Positions 40,118-52,678 are shown, counted from the stretch's first letter. The stretch is 64,000 nucleotides of DNA from Myrica gale (GCA_963930655.1 OZ005603.1:22582201-22646200), one strand, 5' to 3'. Notes: a model not told the origin generated them from the sequence alone. Program-made: numbers and translations.

Positions 40118-40560
40118 CTTTAGGTTTTGATAATTTTTAACAAATCGTCTTCGATTTTTAAATTGATCATACATATTATCGAATTGATAATTTTTGTCAA
40201 ATAAGTCATTCTCTTAAAATTTTAATTTCAAAGTAAATGGTTCACACATAACCTCCAATCATAAATTTGACATGTGTCGTCCAATTTTTTTAAGTCTTTT
40301 TTCCTAATTTTTTAAAAATAAAACAAACTAAATTATTTTAAAAAATAAAAAAAATTAAGAAATTATTTTAAAAAATTAGAAGTCACGTGATTTTAGTTTT
40401 AAGTGACACGTGTGAACTTATGATTGGAATTAACGTGTGAATTGATAACTTTATAAATAAAATTTAAATTGTAATGACTTGTTTCATAAAAACTGCAAAA
40501 ACCTCTATGATCAATTTAAAAATCGAAGGACAATTGGTTAAAAATAGTCAAAACCTATGT
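40118..40560. mobile_element. foldback MITE-like element
   Basis: Long imperfect inverted repeat. The left arm begins taggttttgataatttttaac and continues through cgatttttaaattgatca and a ccaatcataa motif. The right arm, read in reverse complement, gives taggttttgactatttttaacc, cgatttttaaattgatca and ccaatcataag in the same order. Arms are about 170-190 bases around an A/T-rich centre. No transposase, and no clear target-site duplication found. Confidence 0.7.
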
Positions 40561-42266
40561 TAACATATCGAGGTCTAGTATAGATTATGATGTGTCCTTG
40601 TTGGCAACGTAAGGCATTATCGTCGAGATACAAGCGTAAGTTGATAGAAACGACTATGTTAACATATTAATATTCCACAAGAATTATTGTAGGACAAAAA
40701 GTAACCTAGGACCAGTTTGATATTTCAAAATACTACAAAAACAAATAGAATAATTAAGCTATAATTTTATTATTATTACTATTTTTGTCAATCGTGAGAA
40801 GAGGTGAGCACATGCTTAGAAAAAACAAGAACATGTGAGCACATCATCAAATTTGTCTATACCACCCCACTTGGGATGGCTAGAAGAACTTATATTGGTG
40901 AATGAATGATTAATGAGCGTCATTTCAATCCTATAGCTTGTGAGTAGACTTTGTATGGATATTAATTTAAATCTTTCCGTTTGTGAGTAAATTCTTAATT
41001 TAGCTAATATTCACGTCGTGATCAATTTGACTGTGCATTCGCTCCCGTTCACAAAGACAAAGTATAATAGATTTATGTTTTTACTCAAAAAATAAAGGAA
41101 TTGTATATTCTATTTTTCCGAAGCAATTTGTTTATTCTTTAAAACAATTAGAAAAACCTTTAGAAAAAAATCCCCCCTCCCTCCTCTTCTACCATATGGT
41201 CTTTAGTTCACATGTGACATGGCAAGGCCAAATCTTTCATGCATTCTTTTATTTTTTTTAATAAGCCTTTCATGTGATATATTCTTTTTCTTCTTTTTTT
41301 TTTCTAAATAAAAGAGTGGAATAGACAATCAGTGTAAGTAATTCCCCTTGGGCGTGACCATAGAAACTCCAACTCGCTGCAGAATGTTCGGATTGAGCTA
41401 TAACTACCTGCTCCGGGAAGGGACGAACGTCAAGTTCGTCTTATTGTCTCACTACTATGTTGTCTTACTCATGCACTTTATTTTCTTTTTCTTTAATTTT
41501 TTTTTTTTGTATTTATTTGTCCTTTTTTTTTGTTAAAAGGCTTTCAACGCTTAGATATTTTTTTTAGCAGAGAAAAGAGAGTTAATATTTTGTTAAGCTA
41601 AAGGATAGAAAGTATATATGATTAATAATAATAGAGGTGCCGATTTGGCCAAAACCGACACCGATAAGGCCGATGTCCAAATTTTGACACCAGCACTGGC
41701 CACAATAACTAGCCCTTGTCGGTGTCAGTTTTACCTCTAACGGTTAATGTAAGCTTACAGGTTGTCATCCATAAAAATCAATCGATCAATTCTCCATACA
41801 ATGTTTCAGAGCACAAAAATTCACACAAATCAAACAATTTTCAGAAAATTAGAATGAAGAATAATACCTTGTTAGATATAGAAGTAGCGGTCTTCATCAA
41901 AAGCATATAAACCAAACCCAAGATAGGCCAAAAACAGAGATCTGGAGCCTGTTTGGCAATTTCTCTGGGCAAAGGAATACACTCAATCAAACAATGACGA
42001 CAAGAGAAGGTGGGCGACTTCGACGGAGGAGAGGGGTGATGGTGTGGGGAGAGGGAGAGAGTGAGTAGAGAGAGGGGGACGGGGGTTAGGGAGAGAGCAA
42101 TACAAAATTTTGAGTTTTCCAATTGCTCTCTACTTATCCAAGGTTAATCCTAACCCTAGAGAAACGAAGCCATTCTCTTCAAGAAGAGAACGGTGCCCTT
42201 TTTTTTAAGTGGTGGCGGTTCACCATCATTGTCACCGTTGCAGTGAGAAACTACTAACAGTACCGG
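40561..42266. other. intergenic, mostly unrecognised
   Basis: AT-rich. A GC-richer patch at 41345-41460 has an open frame but matches nothing I know. At about 41632-41745 repeated ccgacacc/ggtgtc motifs suggest the end of another hAT-like element. Its counterpart may be the ccggcactgg/cagtgccggtg sequence at about 43901-43960, in which case the hAT element at 42267-43896 is nested inside it. Confidence 0.35.
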
Positions 42267-42514
42267 CAGTGGCGGAGCCAGAAACCCAACTAATGGGGGG
42301 CAAACTTTTAAGGAAAAATGACAAAAATTTTTTTTACTACTTAATGCAAAAAAATGTCTTAAGAGTATAAATAAAAAAAATTAAGGACTAAAATCACTAA
42401 AAATATTGAAATACACGTACCGTACTATTTGCTGATACTGAGAGGTGACATTAAAGATTAAATTCTTGTTGTTCAAGACACCAATAGAGCATCAACTAAT
42501 CACACAAACAAAAG

Positions 42515-42563
<49 letters not shown>

Positions 42564-43896
42564 TTTGTAAAACAAAACACATAAATGAAATAAAGTATTT
42601 TCAGCAATATAAATTTTTACTTCCATGAATGAAGTACTTATTTATGTTGCCAGAAAGAATGTGTCATATGCTCAATAAGTCTTGCTGAATTTGTTGGGAT
42701 CTGTAAAAAGAAAACATAACACATAAATGAGAAAAATAAACAATTACTGTATTTCTATTATTCTTGAAAGAAACAATAGCAAATCGAAGCATATTGAAAA
42801 AAGAAGCCAAATTATCCAAAGTTCAAAAAGAATCCAGGTTCCAATGGCATAAAAATACTTCTCACCCTTGCTATAGTTTTTTTAGTGTGACAATACTATT
42901 GAACACGGGCTTCTCAAGAGTGGAATCTCTATCAACAATAAAATAACCCGAAATTGCAAGGAGAAAATACATACTTGGTAAATGATAATAGAAAAAAAAA
43001 TTTGGACAAAAAGTTCAATCTTAACATCCAAATAACTATTCTACTCCCATTACAAAATGAGAAAACAGAAAAATCGTAGTTCAAAGTGCCCATTACCTGG
43101 CTAAATTAATGACTAAAATTTTGAAGAAATAAATTTATAACTTGATCCAAACGTCACAAATTACAATGGAAAAGAAGTTCCACCTTTAGAGAAAGACAAT
43201 TAAAAACAAGTTAATCTCATGGGCTATGAAAAAGCAGACCTAAACAAACAAAAGATAGATGAAAATGAGTCTTACTTCAACTTTGGATTTTCATAAATTG
43301 TGGAAAAGTCAGACATATAAAATTAGATGATGATAGTGACAATAAAATGATATAACCAATGATTTTCTAGTACGTAAAGATGGACACGCAACACACTTGA
43401 ATAATTGAATTATTACTTATCCAATAAGAGCACACCACCCCCTTTCTCAGTATTTGCGATATCCAAATTCTCAACCAAGTCCAACATAAAAGACAAAAGA
43501 ACAAAAAAAAGCAGTACTAGAATAGTGAAAACATTTATTTCAATTATTACAACACACAACGATTATCAAGAACCAGGAGAAGTATATGAAATATTCGTCG
43601 CAAAATTCATGACAACGTCGACAAGTTAATATAGGATTTCAAATTTTGACATAAATAAATATCTCTCTGCTTATTCTTTTAATTTGATTTTGAGGTATTG
43701 GACTGCTTGGGTTAAGGGGGGGGGCGGGCTGATTCATCTAGGCAGGCAAGGGGGGCAAGCGTAATTTTTATTTGGCCAAGGGGGGCAAACCTAATATAAA
43801 AAATAAAAAATAAAAAAAATACATGTAAAACAAATTTTTGGGGGGAGCCAACCGGGGCAATGGCCCCGGTTCGCCCCCCCCCTCCCTCCGCCGATG
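42267..43896. mobile_element. non-autonomous hAT-type element (1.6 kb) with 8-bp TSD
   Basis: Left end cagtggcggagccag; right end, in reverse complement, catcggcggagggag, giving an imperfect inverted repeat. Identical 8-bp duplications agtaccgg flank it at 42259-42266 and 43897-43904. Subterminal G/C runs (ggggggcaaac left, ggggggcaaacc and ccggggcaatggccccgg right) are typical of this repeat type. The interior contains a TA microsatellite and no recognisable transposase domain. Confidence 0.85.
42519..42561. repeat. TA microsatellite
   Basis: About 21 uninterrupted TA dinucleotides inside the hAT-type element. Confidence 0.95.
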
Positions 43897-43904
43897 AGTA
43901 CCGG

Positions 43905-45654
43905 CACTGGTATTCACTGGTTGGACAGTTATCAGTGCCGGTGTTGGTTTTGATCAGAATAGAAGGGAGCGTTATGGGTGACCAGTTTCCCTAAGCATGA
44001 CAATAAAGACTTCCTTCCTCGTAAATATTCCAAATAAGTCATAGCTACCAACCTGGAAGTTGGGCAATTACCCTTGCAACTCTACAAAAATACAAATGAA
44101 CTTGAGGCGGGGTGTTCAATTTCTAAGACCTCGAGCCCCCTACTCAGTCTCAGTACTAATCCTACGTCTAATTGAGCTCACCACTTTGGTGCTTTCTTCA
44201 CTCGGATTTGTTTGTTTGTTTCTTAACTCGCACTCCACCTGACCCATCTGTTGTTTTCCACTTCCGCCTCGCCATCATTCACGCGAAATCCATCAAATAT
44301 CTTCTCTTTGGTTGGAGTCGCTTCACACCCATATTGCTCCCGACCAAAAGGCTGCTGGAGTGATGCTTCCCAGCAACTGGTTTAGCTTGATCAGATCGAA
44401 GCACCTTTCAGGCTGTGGCACTTCGTGTGCCATATAGCAAATGAATTTGAGCAATTTGCTAACTGGACTGCTACAAAACGTACCATTAATTGTTTAGGGT
44501 TCCCTAATTCCTTGGCTAATTGTCAAGGACAAATGGAAACAGATCAGTTTTGGGCTGTACAGTGTTCCTGTTTTTTTTTTCCTCACTTCATCTTATGCGC
44601 ATGTTTAAAAAATTCAATCTACTATTTATCTTGCCTACGAAATAAAAATGACCTATATATATTGTATTGCGAATTAATTGAGAGATCTGAGAGATGCCTA
44701 TGTCTGTATACTGTCCCTTCTTTGGCCAAGTCTTTCGTAATAGGCAGAGTATTATAAATTGGAGGAGCTAGCTGGAGCTTTTATTCCCACTCCTTGTACG
44801 TAGCATGTCTTGTATTTTGTTGGATGTTACCATTTCATAATGAGATCAAAAGTAGAGCTTAATAGTTGAATGTGCATCTTCACGTAAAAGTGTTGAATAA
44901 ATTGGCATAATTGCACACGCAGTCCTTCTGGGAAGAGTTATTAAAAATTAAAAGAGAAACATCATAGTATACCCCATATATATGAGTAAAAATCAATGAT
45001 TCCTCATGCCCCTCATGTTTCAAAAACAATCAATTTCGCCTCTCCGTTGGATTTGATTATTAAATTACACTAAAAATAACTGAAAATGCACATTCAAGAT
45101 AAAATTATTAAAAACATCGAAACGTGAGAGACTACTTGATTTTTGTCCATAGGTATATGGCGTACTATATTAATGTTCTCTATTATTAAAAAAAGTCCTT
45201 GGGGTAAGAAAATATATATTTATGTCCTTGTGGTCATGTTTCTATTAAAATTCAGTCCTTCCATGACACTGTCCATCCTTATCTCTTCTGATAACAGTAA
45301 AATTGTCCGTGTATTTAAGAGAAGTTGGAGAAGATTAAGGGATCTATTCTTCCTCGTCTGCATTTATCGTTATCGAAAGAGATAGAAAGTAGATGGAGAG
45401 ATAAGATTTTAATGTAACGTGATAACATGAACCTAGATGTATTTTTTCTTTCCCCATATATTTCTTTGTAACTTTTCAACACTATAGGGAGTACATATGC
45501 AATTATGCCTAATAACTTTTATATTCGATCCCCTACTTCTACTTACCAAACACTAGAATTAAGATATCAAGAAAGAGGATAGATCGTGGAGGATCGTAAG
45601 TCCATCTTTTTAGTTTTTTACTGAATTGCACAATAGTTTAGGAGGTATCCTTAC

Positions 45655-45709
<55 letters not shown>

Positions 45710-46579
45710 CTAATAAGACAAACCGCATTGGATTAATGGGAAGATGAGTTGTGTCGTGTCAAATAAAGCATCGATAAGCTTTAAAAATTAATAATAATAA
45801 AACATTGATAAATAATATAAAGAGGGCACGAACTCCTACTTAGGTTATGTTTGTGTTGTAAAATTTTTGGTATTGGATTTAGTGAAAAAGTGAAGAGAGA
45901 GATAATTTTTTATATTTTTTGTAATTTTTTATAGGAGAGAAAAAAATTATATTATAGTATTTTATTGGGAATTGGTGAAATATTTTGTGAAACTTTTACC
46001 GCAAACGCACCCTTAAGGTCCCCCAACAAGCTGCCAAGGCCTCACAAGAAATTAATAGACTTGTGCAGTTCTCATGTCCCACATAAATCAAGTAATTATT
46101 AGGTTACAGGCCATGAAGATGATCTTAAAAAATTAATAATACTTAAGAGGTAATTTCAAATTTGAGACTATGGGAAGAACAAGTTCTTAAATCCCAAGCC
46201 TAAACTAGTAGAACAACTCTTTTAAGATTGAGGTTGCTTTCATATCCATGAAAGGCTCGCTACAAATAAAGCTATTTATTGCTGTTAAGGAATTATAAAT
46301 AATCTATTTATTATTTTTTAATTATAATAAATATAAAAAATTTATTCAAATTATCTTTCACCTCATTTTCCACTCATTATTCGTGGTACAAACGCTAACG
46401 ATCGGATCTGAGTTGCAGTAGAAAAAATAACATGAGAACTGACTGGCCTGCAGGGAGTCACCGAAGAAGATCTACACTTAAAGTTTGTATAAGACAAAAC
46501 GCTCCCAATTATTATGGAGCTGCTTTACTTGCATAAAGCGAGATTCCAAAAGAGGATTTCACATGTTGCAAAGAGATGG
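43905..46579. other. intergenic, no gene recognised
   Basis: A less AT-rich stretch at about 44050-44760 has plus-strand open frames of 60-110 codons without recognisable similarity; it may be an old transcript or gene remnant. At about 44975-45160 a short imperfect inverted repeat (aaaaatcaatgattcctcatg versus catgagag..acttgatttttg) suggests a small foldback element. The remainder is AT-rich. Confidence 0.35.
45659..45708. repeat. TA microsatellite
   Basis: About 25 TA dinucleotides in AT-rich intergenic sequence. Confidence 0.95.
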
Positions 46580-47047
46580 TGTTAAAATTACTTTGGATCT
46601 ATAATCTAAACAGGATTTTCAACTATCATGATTTTCACATGTATCAATAATCATAATGCGGAATTAATTATCAATAATAAGACAAACCGGAATCCATGTG
46701 ATGAAACCTCTTTTGCTTTCCTTTGGCCTTCTCTCTATCTCTGTTGTTTCAACCTGTAAAATAATAGCGTAGAAACTATTTCTCTCACTTCACCCTTTGA
46801 ACTTTTATCGACAGAAATTAATGGGTATCCTGACAGTTAAATAGGGTAGAGAGAGGACAGTTTTCCAACGTTAAAAATAACTGACCACTCCCCATCAGAG
46901 TGGGCAAAAGGAAAATAACTTCCCCTATAAAATCTCACTAAGAGATAGTGTGTTAACTTCCTTTAGAGCAGTTACCTTATTTATTTAAAATTCAAATAAC
47001 GTCAAATATTCCCATAATATAAGTCACGTGGGACATTAAATCCAACA
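46580..47047 (-). repeat. 3' LTR of the young copia element
   Basis: 468 bp, starting tgttaaaattac and ending aatccaaca on the plus strand; the same length as its partner at 52693-53160. It is the 3' LTR because gag-pol reads on the minus strand toward it. Confidence 0.97.
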
Positions 47048-47061
47048 TTCTCCCACTTGGC
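47048..47061 (-). other. polypurine tract of the young copia element
   Basis: On the minus strand the purine-rich ccaagtgggagaa lies immediately before the 3' LTR, the expected site for plus-strand priming of the retrotransposon. Confidence 0.8.
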
Positions 47062-47434
47062 CCATGTGACAATGACAATTACTTGAATTTATAAGGTAAA
47101 CATAATATGCGCATAATATCAGCTCATTTACACCTTAGTGTGATTACGTTAATATCATAGTTAAATAATTCACTAATACGAGTCATGGCGGTAAACATCA
47201 TTAAAGTGACATCTTCCCTTCCATGCACTACAATACTAGTAAATCACTCAATTATGATTCATAATGGGAAGTACCAATAAAGTCCCTATAATGTCTTTGT
47301 CAAAAGACGGTTCTTGTTATCAATAATCCATCTCTATAATTACGTAATTGATGGTAAACAAGAAACAGAAACACAGTCAATGAGATCTCTAGAAATGTCT
47401 TAGAGCAAAAAACATAAAGATCCAAAAACATACC

Positions 47435-50400
47435 TCAGGGTTCGTACCCAAGACCCATACGATCAACGTGTTCCTTAAAAGTCTTTGGTGGTAACCCTTT
47501 AGTTAAAGGATCTGCAATCATGAGCTCAGTCTTGATATGCTCTATTGACACTCTTTGTTTCTGAACTTCCTCCTTAACGGCTAAATATTTGAGCTCCATA
47601 TGCTTAGCGCCTTTAGAATATTTGTCGTTCTTGGAGAAACTGACTGCTGCGGAATTATCACAATACAACCTCAGCGGCCTGGCAATACTATCGACAATTC
47701 CAAGTCCTGAGATAAAATTCCGTAGCCATAAAGCATGAACTGTGGCCTCAAAGCATGCCACAAATTCAGCTTCCATAGTAGATGCTGCTATGACAGTTTG
47801 TTTGGCGCTTTTCCATGATATTGCTCCTCCAGCTAATAGAAACACATAACCAAGAGTTGATTTCCGACTGTCAACGCAACCGGCAAAATCTGAGTCGGAG
47901 TAGCCAATCACCTCCAACTGATCACACCTTCTATACGTGAGCATGTAGTGTCTTGTTCCTTTCAGGTACCTTAACACTTTCTTTGCAGCTTTCCAATGCT
48001 CCATTCCGGGATTACTTTGGTATCTCCCGAGCATACCAACTGCAAAACTAATGTCTGGTCTCGTACAAGTCTGTGCATACATTAAGCTTCCAACAACAGA
48101 TGCATAAGGAATAGTTTCCATTATCTTCCTTTCCATAGCATTCTGTGGACAATCATTTGCACTTAATTTGTCTCCTTTATTGAAAGGAGCAGGAGTGGCT
48201 GCACAATCAGCCATATTAAATCTTTCAAGAACTTTATCAATATATCCTTTCTGAGACAATCCTAACATTCCACGTGATCTATCACGAAATATTTCGATTC
48301 CTATCACATAGGATGCCTCACCCATATTTTTCATTTCAAAGTTCATTGAAAGAAATTTCTTGGTCTCATGAAGTAAACCAAGATCACTAGTAGCAAGCAA
48401 TATATCGTCAACATACAGAATCAGGAAAATAAACTTGCTCCCACTGACCTTGAGATATATACACCGATCAACGGTGTTTTCCTTAAATCCAAAGGACGTG
48501 ATGATATCATTGAATTTAAGATACCATTGTCTGGAAGCTTGTTTAAGTCCGTAAATTGACTTCTTTAATTTGCATACCATGTGCTCCTTTCCTTTAATCA
48601 AGAAACCTTCAGGTTGATCCATGTAGACCTCTTCATCTAAATTCCCATTCAAAAAAGCAGTTTTCACATCCATCTGGTGTAATTCTAAATCGAAATGAGC
48701 CACCATTGCCATTATGATTCTAAGAGAATCCTTTTTCGATACAGGAGAGAACGTCTCTATGTAATCAACACCTCCTTTTTGAGTGAAACCTTTTGCAACA
48801 AGTCTAGCTTTATGTCGTTCGATATTGCCATTACAGTCACGTTTGGTCTTAAAGACCCATTTACACCCGACTGTATTAAAACCTTTAGGTAATTCAACGA
48901 CGTCCCAAACTTCATTTTGTTCCATTGATTTCAACTCATCATTTATGGCATTAATCCATTTTTTAGAATCACTACTTTCAATGGCTTGTGAAAACAAAAC
49001 CGGATCTTTACTAGTCCCGAAATCATAATCAGATTCTTGCAGATAAACCAAATAATCATCTGAAATAGCTGATCTCCTTTCTCTTTGAGATCTCCTTAAT
49101 ACTATTTCTTGTGATTGTTCTGCAATTGGTTCATTGGTGATGATCTCATTATGGCGTGATTGACCACCAGATTGTTGTTCAACGTTGTCATGCTGTTCTA
49201 CAACTGGTGAAACAACAATATCCGTTGAAGTTACGGGTATTGGGACTGGCACCCGAACTTCTTGGATGATTACCTTACGTGATACATCACTCCCACTAAT
49301 TTCACCATTTTCAAGGAATCTTGCATTTCCGGTTTCAACAATCCTCATACTATGGTTGGGACAGTAAAACCTATACCCTTTGGACTTCTCTGGGTATCCA
49401 ATAAAATACCCACTCACAGTTCTAGAATCCAATTTCTTTTCATGTGGATTGTAGATCCTAGCCTCCGCTGGACAACCCCAAATGTGAAGATGTCTCAAAC
49501 TTGGTTTCCTTCCCGTCCACAGTTCAAAAGGAGTCCTTTGAACTGCCTTACTAGGAACCCGATTAAGCAAATAAACGGCGGTCTTAAGAGCTTCCATCCA
49601 CAATGAAATGGGTACTGAGGAGTTACTTAACATACTCCTAACCATTTCCATAAGAGTACGATTACGTCTTTCAGCTACACCATTCTGCTGAGGTGTACCA
49701 GGCATTGTGTATTGTGCACAAATACCATGCTCTTTTAGGAATTCAGCAAACGGTCCCGGACATTGTCTTATTCCATCATACCTTCCATAATACTCACCAC
49801 CTCTATCTGATCGAATGATTTTCACCTTTCTATCTAATTGTCGCTCAACTTCAGCAATATATGCCTTTACAGCATTTAATGCTTGAGACTTTTCGTGCAA
49901 CAAATAGACATAACAATAACGTGAAAAATCATCAATAAAGGTTATAAAATACTTTTCTCCACCAAAAGATGGTGAGTCAAAAGGTCCACAAATATCAGTA
50001 TGGACAATCTCCAAAAGCTCTTTACTTCTTGTGGCGCCTTTCTTTGTATGTTTGGTTTGCTTTCCTTTAATGCAATCCACACATACATCAAAATCTGTAA
50101 AGTCAAGATTCATAAGAATCTCGTCTTTTATTAATCTTTCCATTCTTTCTCTGGATATGTGACCCAGTCGTTTATGCCACAAGATAGAAGAACTATCATT
50201 AACTCGGCTTCGTTTAGTTCCAACATTATGATTCAGGGTCAAAAGAGTTTGAGCAAATTTTTGGTTGAGATTAAAACTATATAAACCTTCATATAAGATA
50301 CCAGAACCAACAAATGAGTCATTCATAAAAAACTGAAAACCTTTGTCTTTAAAAACAAAGGAATATCCTTCAAAATCAAGTCTCGACATGGAAATTAAAT

Positions 50401-51493
50401 TTCTAGAAATAGTAGGAACATAAAGAGTATCAAATAGGTCCAAATAAAGGCCTGAGTCTAAAAACAAGCGTAAAGTTCCAACACCAACAACAGGTACTTG
50501 AACTCCATTTCCCAAGACTATGAAATGCTCATTTTGTTTTATGTTCTGGATCGAAAGGTATCCCTGCATCGAATTTGAAACATGAATAGTAGAGCCAGAG
50601 TCAATCCACCAAGTATTTGAAGGAACTTGAGTCATATTTGATTCGAAACATACATAAGCTAGAAGCTCACCTTTCTTTTCGAACCAAGCTTTACGTTTCA
50701 GGCAATCTTTCTTTAAATGCCCAGAGCCATGACAAAAATAGCACTTTGGTCCACTCTGTTCCTTCTTGCGAGTCTCAATGACATGAGAAGGCCCCGCAAC
50801 CTTTAATGGATCTTTCTTGAAATTCTTATACGGTTTCTTTCCTTTCTTTCCAACCCCATGACTCATAACATTGACTGAATGATGTCCTTGTTGCTTAAGC
50901 CTTGCCTCTTCTTGAACAACCATACTTGCCAATTCATTCACATTCCACTTTTCCTTGATAGTGTTATAATGAATTTGAAATGGCCCATACTGAGTAGGCA
51001 AGGAATTCAGAATAAACTGAACAAGAAAACTTTCATCAACATTCATGCCCAGTGTTTTGAGTCTGGCAGCCAGATTAGTCATTTCAAGGACATGATCGTG
51101 CATTCCACGGTTACCATCATATTTCATGGTGGTAAGTTCAGCCATTAATCTCCCTCCAAGGGACTTGTCTGCTGAACGGAAACGATCTTCCACAGCCTTG
51201 AAATATTCCTTAGCATTATCAATTTGAGGAAGCGATGACTTAATATTATTCGCAATACACATTCGCATAAACATAATGCTCAATCTGTTAGATCTTTCCC
51301 ATGAATTAAACAAAGTCAGCTGCTCCGCACTGCTTGTTTCAGTAATAGCAGTCGGTTTCTCAGTTCGCAGTGCTAAGTCCAGATCCAGAACACCAAGATG
51401 AAACTGAATCTGTTCTTTCCAATCAGAGAAATTAGATCCATTAAAGATCGGAACAGATGATGCTAGCGAATGAAGCGAAACTGGAAGTGACAC
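47435..51493 (-). CDS. copia gag-pol polyprotein (open frame of 1352 codons)
   Basis: Capsid and enzymes of the retrotransposon in one frame. Residues about 12-200: gag (PIFNGSNFSDWKEQIQF). 251-264: zinc knuckle CYFCHGSGHLKKDC. 298-300: protease DSG. 440-445: HKRLGH of the GAG-pre-integrase domain. Integrase D500, D563 and E608 form the DDE triad. About 855-1090: RVT_2 reverse transcriptase with KARLVAKGFTQ and YVDD at 1027-1030. About 1195-1345: RNase H with GYSDSDFAG, STMEAEF and ADPLTKGL, then the stop. All catalytic residues are present with no stops, so the enzymes could be functional. Odd point: the frame opens after a stop near 51580 without any ATG. The first in-frame ATG is codon 74, inside gag, while a strong acceptor (tgtattgcag) ends at 51493, so the true N-terminus probably comes from a spliced leader. 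The 51493 limit is that acceptor, not a start codon. Confidence 0.95.
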   Translation of the reverse strand: MSLPVSLHSLASSVPIFNGSNFSDWKEQIQFHLGVLDLDLALRTEKPTAITETSSAEQLTLFNSWERSNRLSIMFMRMCIANNIKSSLPQIDNAKEYFKAVEDRFRSADKSLGGRLMAELTTMKYDGNRGMHDHVLEMTNLAARLKTLGMNVDESFLVQFILNSLPTQYGPFQIHYNTIKEKWNVNELASMVVQEEARLKQQGHHSVNVMSHGVGKKGKKPYKNFKKDPLKVAGPSHVIETRKKEQSGPKCYFCHGSGHLKKDCLKRKAWFEKKGELLAYVCFESNMTQVPSNTWWIDSGSTIHVSNSMQGYLSIQNIKQNEHFIVLGNGVQVPVVGVGTLRLFLDSGLYLDLFDTLYVPTISRNLISMSRLDFEGYSFVFKDKGFQFFMNDSFVGSGILYEGLYSFNLNQKFAQTLLTLNHNVGTKRSRVNDSSSILWHKRLGHISRERMERLIKDEILMNLDFTDFDVCVDCIKGKQTKHTKKGATRSKELLEIVHTDICGPFDSPSFGGEKYFITFIDDFSRYCYVYLLHEKSQALNAVKAYIAEVERQLDRKVKIIRSDRGGEYYGRYDGIRQCPGPFAEFLKEHGICAQYTMPGTPQQNGVAERRNRTLMEMVRSMLSNSSVPISLWMEALKTAVYLLNRVPSKAVQRTPFELWTGRKPSLRHLHIWGCPAEARIYNPHEKKLDSRTVSGYFIGYPEKSKGYRFYCPNHSMRIVETGNARFLENGEISGSDVSRKVIIQEVRVPVPIPVTSTDIVVSPVVEQHDNVEQQSGGQSRHNEIITNEPIAEQSQEIVLRRSQRERRSAISDDYLVYLQESDYDFGTSKDPVLFSQAIESSDSKKWINAINDELKSMEQNEVWDVVELPKGFNTVGCKWVFKTKRDCNGNIERHKARLVAKGFTQKGGVDYIETFSPVSKKDSLRIIMAMVAHFDLELHQMDVKTAFLNGNLDEEVYMDQPEGFLIKGKEHMVCKLKKSIYGLKQASRQWYLKFNDIITSFGFKENTVDRCIYLKVSGSKFIFLILYVDDILLATSDLGLLHETKKFLSMNFEMKNMGEASYVIGIEIFRDRSRGMLGLSQKGYIDKVLERFNMADCAATPAPFNKGDKLSANDCPQNAMERKIMETIPYASVVGSLMYAQTCTRPDISFAVGMLGRYQSNPGMEHWKAAKKVLRYLKGTRHYMLTYRRCDQLEVIGYSDSDFAGCVDSRKSTLGYVFLLAGGAISWKSAKQTVIAASTMEAEFVACFEATVHALWLRNFISGLGIVDSIARPLRLYCDNSAAVSFSKNDKYSKGAKHMELKYLAVKEEVQKQRVSIEHIKTELMIADPLTKGLPPKTFKEHVDRMGLGYEP

Positions 51494-52678
51494 TGCAATA
51501 CAAATTACAACATTAGTGCTTTGAGAAAACCTTATATTAGTACTATTGCGTTCAATCTTTGGATTAACAAATGCAATATACTATCAGTTAAATTTAATGG
51601 TGGTTCTAACTCACCTAGGCATAATTGATAACATTCAAAGTTCAATTGGTTTGTTACCTTCGGGTATCCATTCCAATAGCACTACTAATTTTATCAATTA
51701 TCCCATTTATTTAATAATTATTTGAAAGTTGGTGCACCTTTGGGTCAAACCGTAATAATCAAATAATTATTCTATAATTTTTGCAAAATCATAATTCAAT
51801 TAAATATTTCCTACTTTCTAGCGGGCTCACTTTGGTGATGACAAGCTAACCATAATGTAAATATTGATTGATAATGACTTAGCAAAATAAAAGTCAGTCC
51901 ATGTTTAACTCAGATAAACATAGAAATCTATCAAATAATATTTGTGTCAATAAGAAATCCATTAGAATTTAATTTGGCCCATATCAATAATAACATATCA
52001 ATTAACAATTAATGACATGTGACAATAATTTAAAAATTGACATATAAAAGCCAAAACCAAAACTGTGATAGTAGATTCCCGAAATGATTGTCCAGATAAA
52101 CTACCTTCGGTTTCAAAAACAGAATTACAAAACTTTTCAAATCACGTAATGGCGTTAAAAACAAAATGGTGTGATTTGGTTTCAGAAGTTCTCAAATGGT
52201 GTGCGTTTGTTTAATGAAAACAAACAAAAAGAAATCAGTAACAAACATACGGTTACAGAGAAAGATTTGTTAAAAAGTATTCATTAAATAAATGAATAAC
52301 TTTAAAAGTTTGCTACACCATTTTGTTGTTTAAAAGTTTGTTACACCTTTTAACAAACCAACGTCATTCTTTTACAAGGTCAACAAATAACCACACATTT
52401 CAAACGACATATATCTGTTATGAAAAATTTAAGAAATTTTAAACCGAATATGCCATCTATTACAAACTCATAACTCATGAATATAGAATGTATTCAGCAT
52501 TCGCACAGTAGAATTTCAATTGAAACATAATATCCTAATAAAGTTTCCAACAGAAACTCATATCACAATCAACATGGATTATCGATGATAAACAACAGAG
52601 ATGATAAAATAAAATTGATTGTAAAATATCAATCAAAATCTCTATAGTAATCGGAAAATCATGAGAGTTTCAACAATA

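Noticed and set aside
42519..42561. TA run as a regulatory or cruciform element
   Set aside because: It is a simple microsatellite within a transposon; nothing suggests function.
44060..44757. Possible gene or miRNA precursor in the 44 kb intergenic region
   Set aside because: Open frames lack recognisable domains or good splice structure, and no conserved miRNA or extended hairpin was found.
48695..51148. Several plus-strand open frames
   Set aside because: They are antisense shadows of the copia gag-pol frame and resemble nothing.
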